Source: Symbiodinium natans
Lineage: Eukaryota > Sar > Dinophyceae > Suessiales > Symbiodiniaceae
Assembly: GCA_905221605.1 (NCBI GenBank)
Contig: CAJNDS010002192.1
Coordinates: forward strand, 137,501-199,500
Length of the DNA: 62,000 nt
Direction: 5' to 3'
Shown: positions 1-12,542 of the stretch, in pieces
Layout: the number at the start of each line of letters is the position of its first letter
Numbering within the stretch: position 1 is the first letter of the stretch
The notes under the pieces: model-generated
Databases searched by the model: none
The model's input: only the letters and a program-made list of their open reading frames with translations
What the model was told of the DNA's origin: nothing
Program-made: the position numbers and the translations under genes

Positions 1-78
1 ATTGGACCCCATTCACATCGACAAAGTTCGTGAGCCCATCCCTACGAAAGTCTCGAAAAGGGCATGACCGATTATTGG

Positions 79-91
79 ACATTCTCTCTCG

Positions 92-139
<48 letters not shown>
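79..139. repeat. (TC)n microsatellite
   Basis: An almost pure TC tract of about 60 bp. A second tract of the same type occurs at 232-269. Positions 1-365 otherwise show no gene. Confidence 0.9.
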
Positions 140-143
<4 letters not shown>

Positions 144-230
144 TTGATGAATATAGGGGCCTGAATAATTGGAATATGGTTTTGGGGGTGACTAAAGTAT
201 AATCACAGAGGGACCATAAGGGAATATCCT

Positions 231-231
<1 letters not shown>

Positions 232-269
<38 letters not shown>
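232..269. repeat. (TC)n microsatellite
   Basis: An almost pure TC tract of about 38 bp. Confidence 0.88.
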
Positions 270-275
<6 letters not shown>

Positions 276-365
276 TGCTCTGTCATGGCCGGGATACGGG
301 TATGGTCCAAGGGAAGCTACAAGGCCAGACCCGAAACCCGGTTTTCGCCCTACGACCTAGAACCT

Positions 366-494
366 AGGGTTTATTTAGGGTTTAGGGTTTAGGGTTTAGG
401 GTTTAGGGTTCAGGGTTCAGGGTTCAGGGTTCAGGGTTCAGGGTTCAGGGTTTAGGGTTTAGGGTTTAGGGTTTAGGGTTTAGGGTTTAGGGTT
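366..494. repeat. Telomere-like array, TTTAGGG/TTCAGGG
   Basis: TTTAGGG units with an internal block of TTCAGGG variants. 613-970 to the right is AT-richer unique sequence without a recognised gene, ending in a G tract. Confidence 0.92.
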
Positions 495-564
495 AGGGAC
501 CTCAGGGATGTAGCCATAGAACCGCAACGGGCTGGAGACTGACCCTGTCCCCACCTGCTTCAGT

Positions 565-612
565 CTGCTCCTTCTCCAGCTTCTTTCGCAGCTTCGCCCT
601 CAAGCGAAAAGG
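565..612 (-). CDS. Possible exon AKLRKKLEKEQTEAG
   Basis: A short coiled-coil-like open segment ending GCAG|GTGGGG. It is the lowest-coordinate exon candidate in the minus-strand block; evidence is only splice-like ends and an open frame. Confidence 0.35.
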
Positions 613-1387
613 CTGTCAGGTCTTTTCACTACCTGCTGAATCCTAATCAAATCCGTCGTCTGCTGGGGGTTTTTGGGGAACCAATCATGATCCAGATATA
701 TTTCTCAGCTCTCATGGCCTGTCAAGTGAGGCATTGGTTGGTAAGGCTGAGAATGCTTGCTCTTGGAAAATATGGAAAGAAAGACAAAAATAGTACACCA
801 TTAGAATGAAGACAACGCAAAAATCATCCACCATCCGTATTTCTCTGTTTAAAAAGAAAAAAGAAAATACGCTGAAGAAAAAATAATGTAGCAGAATGTA
901 ACCCTAAGGAGATTCCTGTAATAATTTGTCAATTGTAAATGTAGGATTGCAGATGACCTATTTCGGGAGGGGGGGGGGGGGGCCACAGGACCACCTCATC
1001 AAACGGACCCATAAAACCCCTGAGCCCTCAAGACCCTCGAATTTTGAGCCCCTGAACCTCCAACCCGCACCCTACAGCGCCTTCTGCTTCTGCCCTTGAC
1101 GGAGGCCACGAGCTCGGCAGCTCTGCCACTGGCGATCCCCGACCTGCCAGGGACATCCTTATCGGTTTCGGGACGAAGTTCTGAGGTACTCGCGTGCCCA
1201 GGAATGACTCCGGAAGCCCCCAGCCCAGAAGCCTGAGCAGTACACTCGTGTCCGTGTGGTTCGGTCATTTGCCGAAAACCTTAACTGCATTGCGTCTCGA
1301 AGGCACGTTCCTTCGTCGAAGGTTTCGCGTTCATGTTTTGCACCCAAGTACTCCGATGAAGCGGGCCATGACGCCGGACAAAAAACA

Positions 1388-1455
<68 letters not shown>
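1388..1455. repeat. (CA)n microsatellite
   Basis: A 68-bp CA tract inside otherwise unique sequence (983-1656) where I see no supported gene. Confidence 0.92.
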
Positions 1456-1457
<2 letters not shown>

Positions 1458-1656
1458 TGCGGTTGCTCCATCCATGGCTGGGCATCTCATGGAACTTGCG
1501 TGCGAGCAGACCGTGCGGGTAATCCAACATGCCGCTCACAGCGTTCTAAAACTTTCCGACACCACGCAAAGCGTTCTTGAAGCGCCTTCGGGATTTCTAA
1601 GACCTGACTGCAATCACCGAAGAAGACGCGCAAATGACCGAAGAACACGCCAGAAA

Positions 1657-1712
1657 CCCTAAATCCTAAACCCTAAACCCTAAACCCTAAACCCTCAACC
1701 CTGAACCCTAAC
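1657..1712. repeat. Telomere-like array, CCCTAAA
   Basis: About seven units, left flank of the 1733-1813 exon. Confidence 0.9.
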
Positions 1713-1732
1713 CCCCCTCCTTTAAAGAAGAC

Positions 1733-1813
1733 CTGAAGGCACAGCGCCTCCTCAAGGCGTCGATGAGGCTACTCTCCTCCAAAGCCCGGCCATCCAGGAA
1801 AGCGGCCACCAAC
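1733..1813 (-). CDS. Exon LVAAFLDGRALEESSLIDAL
   Basis: An 81-bp exon with AG|G acceptor (1814/1813) and CAG|GT donor (1733/1732). It encodes a hydrophobic/charged helix and then RRRCAF. CCCTAAA lies to its left and TTTAGGG to its right. Function unknown; possibly part of the ERCC4/HhH gene. Confidence 0.6.
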
Positions 1814-4800
1814 CTCTTCGAAGTGGTTTTTTTAGGGTTTAGGGTTTAGGGTTTCGGGTTTAGGGTTTAGGGTTTAGGGTTTAGGGTTTAGGGTCTAGGG
1901 TTTAGGGTTTAGGGTTTAGAGTTTAGGGCTTAGGGTTTCGGGCTTAGGGTTTAGGGATTCTGTCTTGCCTCATGGCAGCTGGTCGCGAGCGGATTGGTGC
2001 CAAAGCCTTGGCTCTGACAACATGCGCCCGGTAACGAACAATCAGGCTTCCGGCTGGTTGGGTAGTGTTTTAGGGTCTACAGTAGTAGGGTTTAGGGTTT
2101 CAGGTTTTGGTTTCTTCAGGGTTCAAGGTTCAAGGTTTAGGGCTTAGGGCCTTTGAGGGTCCATGGTTTAAAGGGTTCAGGGTTTAGGATTTATATAGGG
2201 TTTCGGGTTTAGAGTTTAGGGTTTAGGGTTTAGGGTTTAGGGTTTGGGGTTTCGGACAGTTTTAGCTTGGAACACAAGGGGTTTGTTCCCTCCCCTGGCA
2301 CCCTGGCCGTGAACCCTAGACCCCAAACCCAAACTTGCAGCCTGAAATCTGAACTCCTGGGACCAAAACCTAAAACCCTAAAACCCTAAAATCTTAAAAT
2401 CTTAAACCCTTAAAACCTGAAACCCTGAAACCCTGAAACCCTAAAACCCTAAAACCCTAAAACCCCAACTAAAACCTCCGAACCCTGAAGCTGCCAGATC
2501 CGTTCAGGGGGGCCATGGCGCGGCCGGCAGGATCCGCAGCTACTGGGGAGCTCAGCAGCGCCTGAAGTAGACAGGTCCCAGAAGAAAATGGGGGGCAGGT
2601 TGTTGGTTTTACTTCTGTTCTTCGAAACTCTTTTGTTCTCCGGGCGGTTGAAGGTTTTGGGGCAAGTTGAGGTTTGGAGTTTAGAGTCCGGGGGGTTTGG
2701 GCTTCTGGCTTTGCGTGGTTGCAGTCTTAGGGCTGGAGAGCTGGAGAGATGCGAATGTTTTCTGGGCCGTGGGGCTGTTTCAGGGCTCATGTGCACCCCC
2801 CGTTGCGGTGTGCTCTTACGGTCTGGGGTCAGTGTACAGACACAACGAGCTTTGGTTCCACCTCTACCATCTACATACTTGACTCTTTTGCAACTTCAAA
2901 CTCGTGAACGTGATTCCTGGCATGTGCCGCATATTTTTCGGCGGTACCGACGATGTTTGCGCACCTTTTTAAGACGTATGGCACGAAGGCTGAGAGCTGT
3001 TTGGAGGGATATTCCAGGAATCTGGACCCCACTTCTGGGGGCTTCCCTAAACCCTAAACCCTAAACCCTAAACCCTAAACCCTAAACCCTAAACCCTAAA
3101 CCCTAAACCCTAACCCCTAAACCCTAAACCCTAAACCCTTCGTCCGTGGGGCCTTCGCCAGCGCGGCCTCGCTCGGAAAGCTCTCCACCAGCCTCAGGGG
3201 CACGGCGCCCATCCCCGGGAGCCCCAGAGCGTGAAGCTTAGGGCTTTGAGGAGGCTTTTACGATGCCTTTAGGATGCTGAGAGGATGCTCTGAGGATGCT
3301 GTTAGGATGCTTTCAGGCTTCAGGATGTTCTTAGGGCGAGAAATCATCAAAACGGCACCTAAAGTTTGGGAGGCTTTGGGCCCCCCCAGGAGGTCCGAGA
3401 GCCTGTTGGCCGCCGTCGGCCCGATGCCCTTCACCGCCCGGAGCCGCGCGCGTAGGGCACGCGCCTCCCTGGACGCCTTCCCGAGGCTCTCGGTTCTAGG
3501 GTTTAGGGTTTAGGGTTGCAGAGTTCCCCTTCTTTTCCGTTGTTCCTCTATAGGAATGCGGGTTCATGGCCTTGGGGCTTTGGGATTGGGAACAGATGTG
3601 CTTTCGCCTCCGACAATACGAGTGGACCAAAGCAGCCACAGGTTGGACAAATTGCTGGGGCAGCGTTACAAAAACGGGGGGAAGGGGAGCAACAAAGCTG
3701 GGTGGATGGGGGGTGGAGAAAAAAGAAACTGGCCCTTGGCATTTGGGGGGCTAGGGAGTATATTTTGGGTTGGGGCAGATGTGGCTTCGGGCAAAACAGA
3801 CAGAGATAGGGGTTGGGCCTGAAAGGTATGCAGCTTGCTTCCAGCCCTTCAACCTCTCGACCTGAAGCCGCCATTCGAGCCGCCAAAACAGTTGAAAAGC
3901 CGCCCGAAACCGCCCTGAACCCCAAGCAGCCTTCTTGCTTTCATGGAGAGGCTTGAAAGTTTGGAGTGGAGCCGCGCCTCGCCGCCGAAGGCTTCCTCAA
4001 GCGCTGCGCGCCCCGAGGGGGGGAGCCTCTCACGGGGGCGGCGAGGGGCGGGGGCAAGAGGCAAACCAAAAAGAGCGCAACGCAACACGAAACACAAAGT
4101 CTTCAAGGGGCCCCTCAAGAAAGCTTTCCTGATCACACAACAAGGCGACTCCCCGGACCCAGCCTTGACCCTAAACCCTAAACCCCAAACCCTGAACCGA
4201 TAAACCCTAATCCCAAAACCCTAAACCCTAAACCCTGAACCCTAAACCCTAGACCCTAAACCATCCTTCTCCGTGGCCGCTTCTGGACGAGCCGGGGCCC
4301 CTGCTTTACGGGGATGGCGGCCTCCAGCACTGCGGCCGGGTCGGCGGCACCTGATCGCAAGGCGCATTGGGGAGCCCTTGAACCTGCTTCTCGTGTTTGG
4401 AGGTTTAGAGTTTAGGGTTTAGGGTTTTAGGGTTTTAGGGTTTTAGGGTTTTAGGGTTTTAGGGTTTTAGGGTTTTAGGGTTTTAGGGTTTTAGGGTTTT
4501 AGGGTGTTAGGGTGTTAGGGTTTTAGGGTTTTAGGGTTTTAGGGTTTTAGGGTTTTAGGGTGTTAGGGTTTTAGGGTTTTAGGGTTTTAGGGTTTTAGGG
4601 TTTTAGGGTTTTAGGGTTTTAGGGTTTTAGGGTCTTAGGGTCTTAGGGTCTTAGGGTCTTAGGGTCTTAGGGTCTTAGGGTCTTAGGGTTTTAGGGTCTT
4701 AGGGTTTTAGGGCTTTAGTGGTTTTAAGGGTTTTTGGGGAAATTGGTCTTGGGGCTGGAATATGCCCCCTTAGACTAACAATGCTTTATAGGGATTATAG

Positions 4801-7800
4801 TAGGGGGTACTCTAAACCCTATTAAGGACCATCAGTATAAGAGGGAACATCCCAATCTTGGGGCAATTGGTCTCGGGGTGGTTTGAGGGGGGATCTCGGG
4901 CTCTGAGAGCTTTGAGAGGTCTGAGAGATCTGAGATGCCAAAAAAGGTGGTCGGATTGAAGCCTTTTGGCACCCATGGGGCTTCGGGCAGACGTCAGGGG
5001 TTTTTCACTTTCTGGTAGCAGAGTTGTTTCAATTCGGCACGCAGCTTGATTCTTCAAGCTGAGCGTTGCCCTGCGCTTGCCGCGTCTGCTGCCGTAGGGG
5101 AATCATTCAATGACCCCTACACCGTAAAGCCTGAACCCTGAACCCTGCCCTGAACCCTGAACCCTGAACCCTAAACCCTAAACCCTAAGCCCTAAACCCT
5201 AAACCCTAAACCCTAAACCCTAAACCCTAAACCCTAAACCCTAAACCCTAAAACCCTAAACCCTAAACCCTAAACCCTAAACCCTAAACCCTATACCCTA
5301 AACCCTAAACCCTAAACCCTAAACCCTAAACCCTAACCCGAAAGCTGTTCAGGGACCTTCCATGCATCTTCGCCTTTCGTCTTGGAAGGAGACTCGCGGT
5401 GCACGGAGCGGCTGTTGGCATCAAAATGAGACCGCCGATGCTGAAGTGTTCTGCGCAACGAAGTTGATGACTTCTTGCTGCCGGTTACAGGCAGGTTGAC
5501 ATGTATTCATCCGCAGACAGGGTGATTGTGACTATGTGGCTTGTCCAACTTCCGTCGAGATGAGGTCGCGGCACGTTCCGTTCAACATTGGACGGGCACT
5601 AATGCCTAGTCTAGCAGGCTGGTACGATCTAAGACTACTTCGCACTGAACCTGGTCAAGCACTGGTCCTTACTCACGTCCAAGCAGCAAAATTATGTGAA
5701 CTAACTGGGGGGTGGGAGGTCAGGTGAGCTCCTGTAAACCCTGCAAACCGGCCCTCGACGCGACACCCAGTCCCTGCCTTTCAGCGCCTCCTGCCTTAGT
5801 TGGTTTCAGGACTCTTCAGGGCAGTCTCAGACCAAGCTCCCATTTGCTCGCAAAGCGCGAAACGGTATAAAAGCCCAAACCCCCCTCAAACCCTAAAAGC
5901 GGCCCCCAAGCCCCAAAAGCGTGCGAGCCCAGAAGCCCCAAAAAAAAGCCCCCCAAAGCAATCTCATGAACTCTCCCCGAGCTGCATGGCGTGCGCCGTG
6001 CCGAAGTGCTGCGCCAGGGCGGCTGCAACGGCAGCACTCACGCCCTTCAGGCCCTGGGAGGATGGCTGAAGCTTTCGCAAGGGTTGGCGCTCGGGCTTCG
6101 AAGGCCTTAAAGGGCTCATCATATAGTTTTTAATAATATCAGCATGTGTACTTCGAATAATATAGTTAATATAATCTCAGCATGTGTAATTCTATGAATA
6201 TCAGGCTCAGGGATGTTTGGAGTTTGGCGCTGAGGGTTCAAATTTCTGGGTTTTAGGTTTCCATCCATGAGCTTCTTTCCTGAAGCGTTGGTGTTTTTCT
6301 GTGAGCTGCGATGTTTGATGACCGTTCATGACGCTGGTGCTCCTGGACTCCATTCTTGCAACCTAGGTGAGTGCTTAACACCAGTGACGACGCTGCCCCT
6401 GATGAAACGCTACCTTCACTTCTACCGATGCGTCATCGTCACCTTTCTCGAAGCTGTCGAAAGTGGCACTCGACAGCCGCAATTCTCGAACCCAGTGTTT
6501 TTCTGATCAGCGTCACACGCCCGACCTCAGATGTTGGAAGAGGCACTGTTTGACCATCGGGGGGCCCCTTGTTTTTCCACCCGCCCGACCTCAACAGTCG
6601 GCTGTCGCCGACTTAGATGTTGGAAGGGGCCACCCGACCGGCCTTCAGCGTGTTCAGGAAGTTCTCCTGCTGCAACGCCTCCTGCAGAAGAGCTCAGGTG
6701 GGGCTCAGGGGCTTCAATTGCGGAGCCCCGGCTGCCGAGGAGCTTCAAAGCCCAAACCTCTCAACAAACGACTTCGGAGCAACTGCTATGTTCCAATCTG
6801 CTATGTTCCAATCGTTCGGGATTGGAACAAAGACACCAGAACCTGGGGCTGTCAACCAGGGTCAGCGGGTGCTTTCGAAGATGCTCCGGCCTCACCCATC
6901 AGTGCCTCCACAAGCAGTGCGGCGGTGGGTCGAGAGCGCAAGCCTGCCAGCACACTTGTACACAAAGAGCTTCGGGTGCTTTGGGGCAGCATCGCATCAT
7001 CTGCATGCTTGTGGGCAGCGTATCTTGGTAGAGCCCTGCGGAAGGGGTCAGGGTTGCGATTCAACATGCCGCCACCGGCACCCCACAAGAGCCTCAAGAG
7101 TCTCCGGGCATTCTCGTTCTGCTGTGTGTCTTATTGCACTTGGGTCGAGGGCTGGAGAATTGGTCGCGGAACCAAAACACCATACTGATCTTCTCGAAGG
7201 TGCCGTTGCTCATCAGCCACTGCCTTGCAAATCTCTTTTAGTGGGGTTTGGCGACTCTCAGGCTGTTTTCGGGGATCAACATTTCTGTTTGGGATTAGGT
7301 GCAACATGTATCTGACGTAGTGGGCAACATGCCCCCAGAAACTGAAAGCAAGCCCCGACCAAGGGTCCCTCTCATGCTGGGAGAGCTACGTGTTTAGGGT
7401 TTAGGGTAAAGGGTTTAGGGTTTGGGGTTTAGGGTTTAGGGCTTAGGGCGCACTTTTCATCCCCCTGAATGCAGTCCAAGTTGCACAGGATCCTTTTCGG
7501 CAGACAAAGCCTGCGCAGCTTGCAGCCAGACTCTTTAGGCTCTGAGTTGCAAGAGTTAAGGACTGACTTGAGGGCTACAGGGTTTAGGGTTTAGGGTTTA
7601 GGGTTTAGGGTTTAGGGTTACAGGCAGCTGATGGATACTTTACGGATTCGAGAAGGTTCGGGGCTTGTGAGAAAGCCCAGCCCGAACGTCTCAAAAGAGC
7701 CCCAAACTCTGGCTGCTGGGCTATTGACTGCGAGCTTCAAAAACAAGGAGCCTGCACGCAACCGAATTTGTCACCAGGACTCCACAGGACGCCCCAGGGC

Positions 7801-10800
7801 AGGCACTTTCTGGCCCCGGGTTTGGGTTTGGCGCGGGGGCTTTTCCGAAAATTTGGCCATGATCTTCTGAATCCAAAAGGGCCACGCCGGCCAAGCCAAA
7901 TTCACCTATGTCCTCTGGATATTGCCCGAAACCCTAGACCCTAGACCCTAGACCCTAAACCCTAAACCCTAAACCCTAAACCCTAAACCCTAAACCCTAA
8001 ACCTTAAACCTTAAACCCATACCCTAAACCCTAAACCCTAAACCCTAAACCCTGAACCCTGAACCCTGAACCCTAAACCCTAAACCCTACACTTTGGGGT
8101 GGGTTGGCTGCTGTGCACGCAGCCCGCCCAGGTGTGGTGTGTCGTCCCACACTGGCTTTTCATGGCGGGAGCAAACCTTGTTCTCTTCACCTCAAGCTTA
8201 GCCCTGAACATGAAGACTTATGAACCCAAAAGACACAAAGACACCTTATCCGCGGCTTCGAGTTTCAGGCTGATCGACTCTCCGCCACACCTTCCCCCAA
8301 CAACAGGCAAGGGCTCACACCACCGCCGCCCAAAACAAAAAGCAAGGAATCACAATCACAACCTGAACCAGCATCACAAACACTACCACAACAACCACAA
8401 CAGCCACAACAAAAAACCACAGACACGCTCACTCGCGCACTCACTCCGCACGTTGCGGGCGATCCACGTTGCGTGCAAAATAATAATCCCTATGTTCCCT
8501 TTCTCAGGAAGAATCCTTTTTGGGGGGGGATTCTTAAGCAAATTGGTAGGGTACGGTTTGGGGGCCTCTGAGGTTCCTTCCTCAAAGAGAAGCAGGCCGC
8601 GGTGGCCAGATGGTTGGGCCGTGGTGACGAAACTTGGGCTCCCTTCATGGGCTCCCGCTGTGGTTCCCTTCATCGCTCCCTTTCCCCTTTCTGCCTCTTG
8701 GGTCGGATAAGTCCGTGGCCTTCTTCATTTCTGGCTCGTGGCTTGGACAAACCCCGACCAGGCAATGGTTAATGACCCCCTTTGAGGCAGAACCTGTTGC
8801 GAGCTGGGCTTCGCGTCTTAACACGATGATTGGAACAGGCAACACCAGCACCAGCACCAGCGCCAGCGCCAACACCAGCACCAGCGCCAGCGCCAGCACC
8901 AGCACCGCCACCAGCAGCAACAGCGGCAACCCAAACAAGGAGAAGAACAAGAAGAATAACAAAAGCAAGCCACCAAGAAGCATGATAGGCTCAAAAGTTG
9001 TTTCAGGGAAAAGCGGCCCTCAAGGATCAACCTCCAAAAACCTGAACCCCTCTCCTCCAGAAAGCTCTTCATCGTCGGATGCCTTCCTGCAACATGGCGT
9101 GCCGATTCCTGGCACGACAGCAAAGCAGTGAGTTTGTTGCAAACCCCAAACCTTCAAAGCCCGAGCGCCCCCAAATCCAAGAGGACAGAATTTGCTGCGA
9201 GCCCCTGGAGGCGGAGTTCGGCTGCTGAGCGATCACACCCTCATTAAGCCCTAAACCCTAAACCCTAAACCCTAAACGCCATAGGGTTTGGCGTCCATGC
9301 CTGCGACACGCCTCTGATGCAGCGAAGCTGGCTGACGAGGGCATCCTTGGCCAGGATTTGAAACCCCAGATTTCATCCGGGTTTAGAGTTTAGGGTTTAG
9401 GGTTTAGGGTTTAGGGTTTAGGGTTTTGGGTTTAGGGTTTAGGGTTCAGGGTTTAGGGTCCAGTTGCTTAAGAGGGGTGTGGAGTGAGCTTCCAAACCTG
9501 AAGGAGGCAAGGACTTGGACTTGGGCTTTTAGGTCAGGGCTCAAGGGTTTGGGGCTTCAAGGCAGCCGTTACCTACAATGGAAGCTCAAACTTTGCCCTT
9601 CGCTCTCAAACCTGGACACAAGCAACAAAGCCTCCCTGGACGCGCATGGAAGAACTCATCCGGAGTTTCTCCACCATGCTCCAGCATGTTTTGGCTGCTG
9701 CACCCCTATCCCTCAAAAGCAGCCAGCCCTCCCTTTGAATGGCAGAAACCTGTTTGCCTTCACGCCCTGTAAAGCCATTAGGCCGGCCTTTGGCTCCTCG
9801 CCACGACGGGGTCGGAAGGGCTTGTCCTGCAGTGAGCCCAGCGTGAGCACGGCGTGATCCCAGCGAACCCCACAAGATGCCCCTAGAATTCAAGGAGTTT
9901 GGGGCTGGTTTCGATTTGAAAGCCTTCTAGATCTTCGAGCATTTCAAAGTCTAGGAAGTTGCGGGAGAGCCGCAACGCCGATGGCCGCCAAGACCAGAAA
10001 AGTGTCCAACCCTAAGCACTGCACTCAGTGGACCCTTCTCAGAAGAAAAAAAGATCATGCAGTTCGACCTTGAAGGGTTTAGGGTTTAGGGTTTGGAGTT
10101 CAGGGTTTAGGGCTGCTATTTCCTGAAACGTTGACACATCGTGCGGTTGGGGGCTTGAAGGGACATTGAAAGGCTTAGAGTCTTAGAGACATTAAGATTG
10201 GGGCTGCCTGTGGGAGTCGAGTATTGCGGGTCTGGAGTGTAAGCTTTGGAAGCCAAGCCTAAACCCAAGTAGCGGGAGAGTCGAGTGATTGCTAAGCTTC
10301 TCCAAGCTCCTCAAGGCAAGTCCTCACAAAAACCTCCTCCTTCAAAATGCTCCTCTCAAAAACCCACCCACCCTTTGACAGAGAGGCAGGCGGACCTTGC
10401 GCTGGCTGTATTGCAGCGGGGACCACTGGACCAACTTTGGGTACTCCTCGCGCCGCTTCATGTTTTGGGAGGGAGCCACTGTCTTTTGGGGAACTTTAGT
10501 TGGGGTTCGGAAAACTCTAGATACAGACTGCAGCTGTTCCGTCTGCCCCCAAACTGCGTCCGAGAACGCGGGCCTATCAGCGCATCAGAAAGGAGAAGGC
10601 CTTCGGAGGAGCTCCGATGCTGCAACCTAACCCTGAACCCGTGAAGGCGTACCTCAGAGGTAGGTTTAGGGTTTTCGGGTTTTCGGGTTTTCGGGTTTCG
10701 GGTTTCGGGTTTCGGGTTTAGGGTTTAGGGTTTAGGGTTTAGGGTTTAGGGTTTAGGGTTTAGGGTGTAGGGTTTAGGGTTTAGGGTTTAGGGTTTAGGG

Positions 10801-12492
10801 TTTAGGGTTTAGGGTTTAGGGTTGCACGCCCCACCCCAGAGAAAGTGGCCCCCCCCCCCCCCCCATGTCGCTGGAACAACTGGGACCACTGGGACCACGG
10901 GAACAGCTGGGAAACTGAATCGTCCTCGGCAAGGACGCCGATGATCTCCGCGGTGCCGGCCATGTCGTAGGCCCGTAGCACAGAGATCTGATCACGGACG
11001 CAGAGCCTCTGAGGCAAGGCCCGAGCCGGCTCAGGAAGATCCTAAACCCTAAACCCTAAACCCGAAACCCTAAACCCGAAACACTAAACCCTAAACCCGA
11101 AACCCTAAACCCGAAACCCTAAACCCGAAACCCTAAACCCTGAACCCTAAACCCTAAACCCCAAACCCTTTAAACCCGGCGAGCCCTCGAACTTCTCTCG
11201 GCGGTCCCTTAAAGCGAGAGCAAGAACCCAGCGAGCAAACCTCCAGAGAAGCGAAGGAAGCAAAGAGACCCAACTCCTCGATTCCTTTCCGTGGGGGGCT
11301 CTCGGGCAGCGCATTCGCTCTAGCAGAACGAAGAGAGTGGCCTTACCATTGTGGCCACCGCCAGCCGCCTCTTCCTCTGGTACAGACGCTGCGCCGCATC
11401 TGCATCCATGTCCTAGTCAACACAGGGCTCAGAGGACGAAAGAGTTGTAGATTGGTGCCGGGTAGATGCAGTAGATGCACCCCGTGGTCTCCTACGCATT
11501 CTCAGGAGGGCCATTCTTCTGGGCAAAGGGGCTTAGCGAGTGCAGCGGCCAGCCAGGTGCATCGAAAACAACACTCCTCTGCACCTCAACTTGTCGACTA
11601 CTATTGGCTTAAGAACCCCCGATAATTCCAAAAAACACTAATCCCTTTTTGCCCTTATAAGTTTATAAGAAGAATATTTTTTAGTCTTTGGGGTTTTTTA
11701 AGCAAACAGTAGTCAAGCCTGACCCCGAAAACAAGCGCAGGTGTGCAGTCCTGGTGCTGCTGCGGTGCCTGAGGCCATGACACACAGTAGGAGGGCCACG
11801 ATTTCGTGGAGGGGGCTGGTGTTGTAGTAGTAGAAGTAAATGCAGCGGACCCCCATTATAGTCCCCCGACTAGTAGGATTCCCTTGTAATAAGGACCCCA
11901 ATAAGGCACCCCCAATTATCGTAAACCCCCAATATGGTTCTGAGAGCACTCCGAGCATCATCTGGGAAGGGAGGTGCCCCGAAATCCACACCGAGGTGGG
12001 GAGAAAAGACAGCACAGAAAACAAGAAGCCAAACCAGGGCCACCCATCCTACTCATCCAAGCCGCGTCTCCGCCTTTAAACTGCCCTCAACCCCCCAAAT
12101 CCTGAAAAAAACTCCGAGCGGTTTCTGAGGACACATCCTGGCTCAACCGCTCGAAGCGGCCCTCCAGCACCACCACGGCACGGAACCTGCGCGTGAAGGA
12201 CACAAGGCTTTGGGGGGAAGATTGGGGGAGGCTTCCCCCTTCTGCACAGGCCGGGCTGACAGGGGCACCGCCCCGCTCTCGAACCCCCAAGAAATCCCCA
12301 CAACAAAGTTGGAGAAGATATCCCCTTCAAAAGAGGCCTCAAAGGGTTGCCTTCGAGACCTTACCAGACTTACGGTGTGCATCTCCCAGGGGGACGTTTC
12401 CAATCATCGCACCTCTCATAGTCCGTGTGGTAGAGCTTGTTCCCGAGCTGGTTGTGGAGCCTGTCTGTCTCTCTCTCTCTCTCTCTCTCTTT

Positions 12493-12542
<50 letters not shown>

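Noticed and set aside
366-494. True chromosome end at the left edge
   Set aside because: The array is short, mixed and internal, and similar arrays occur in both orientations over 39 kb.
1159-1580. ORFs of up to 128 codons across the CA repeat
   Set aside because: They are open only because the dinucleotide repeat has no stop in several frames on both strands.
4402-4718. Old telomere fusion point
   Set aside because: The 8-bp unit differs from the 7-bp repeat and no head-to-head junction is present.
6463-7315. Plus ORFs of 232 and 241 codons
   Set aside because: Three frames are open together, with no motif and uneven composition; no evidence for a gene.
8634-9131. Ser/Thr/Ala-rich plus ORF
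   Set aside because: Most of it is the ACCAGC/GCCAGC minisatellite; the flanks show no domain.
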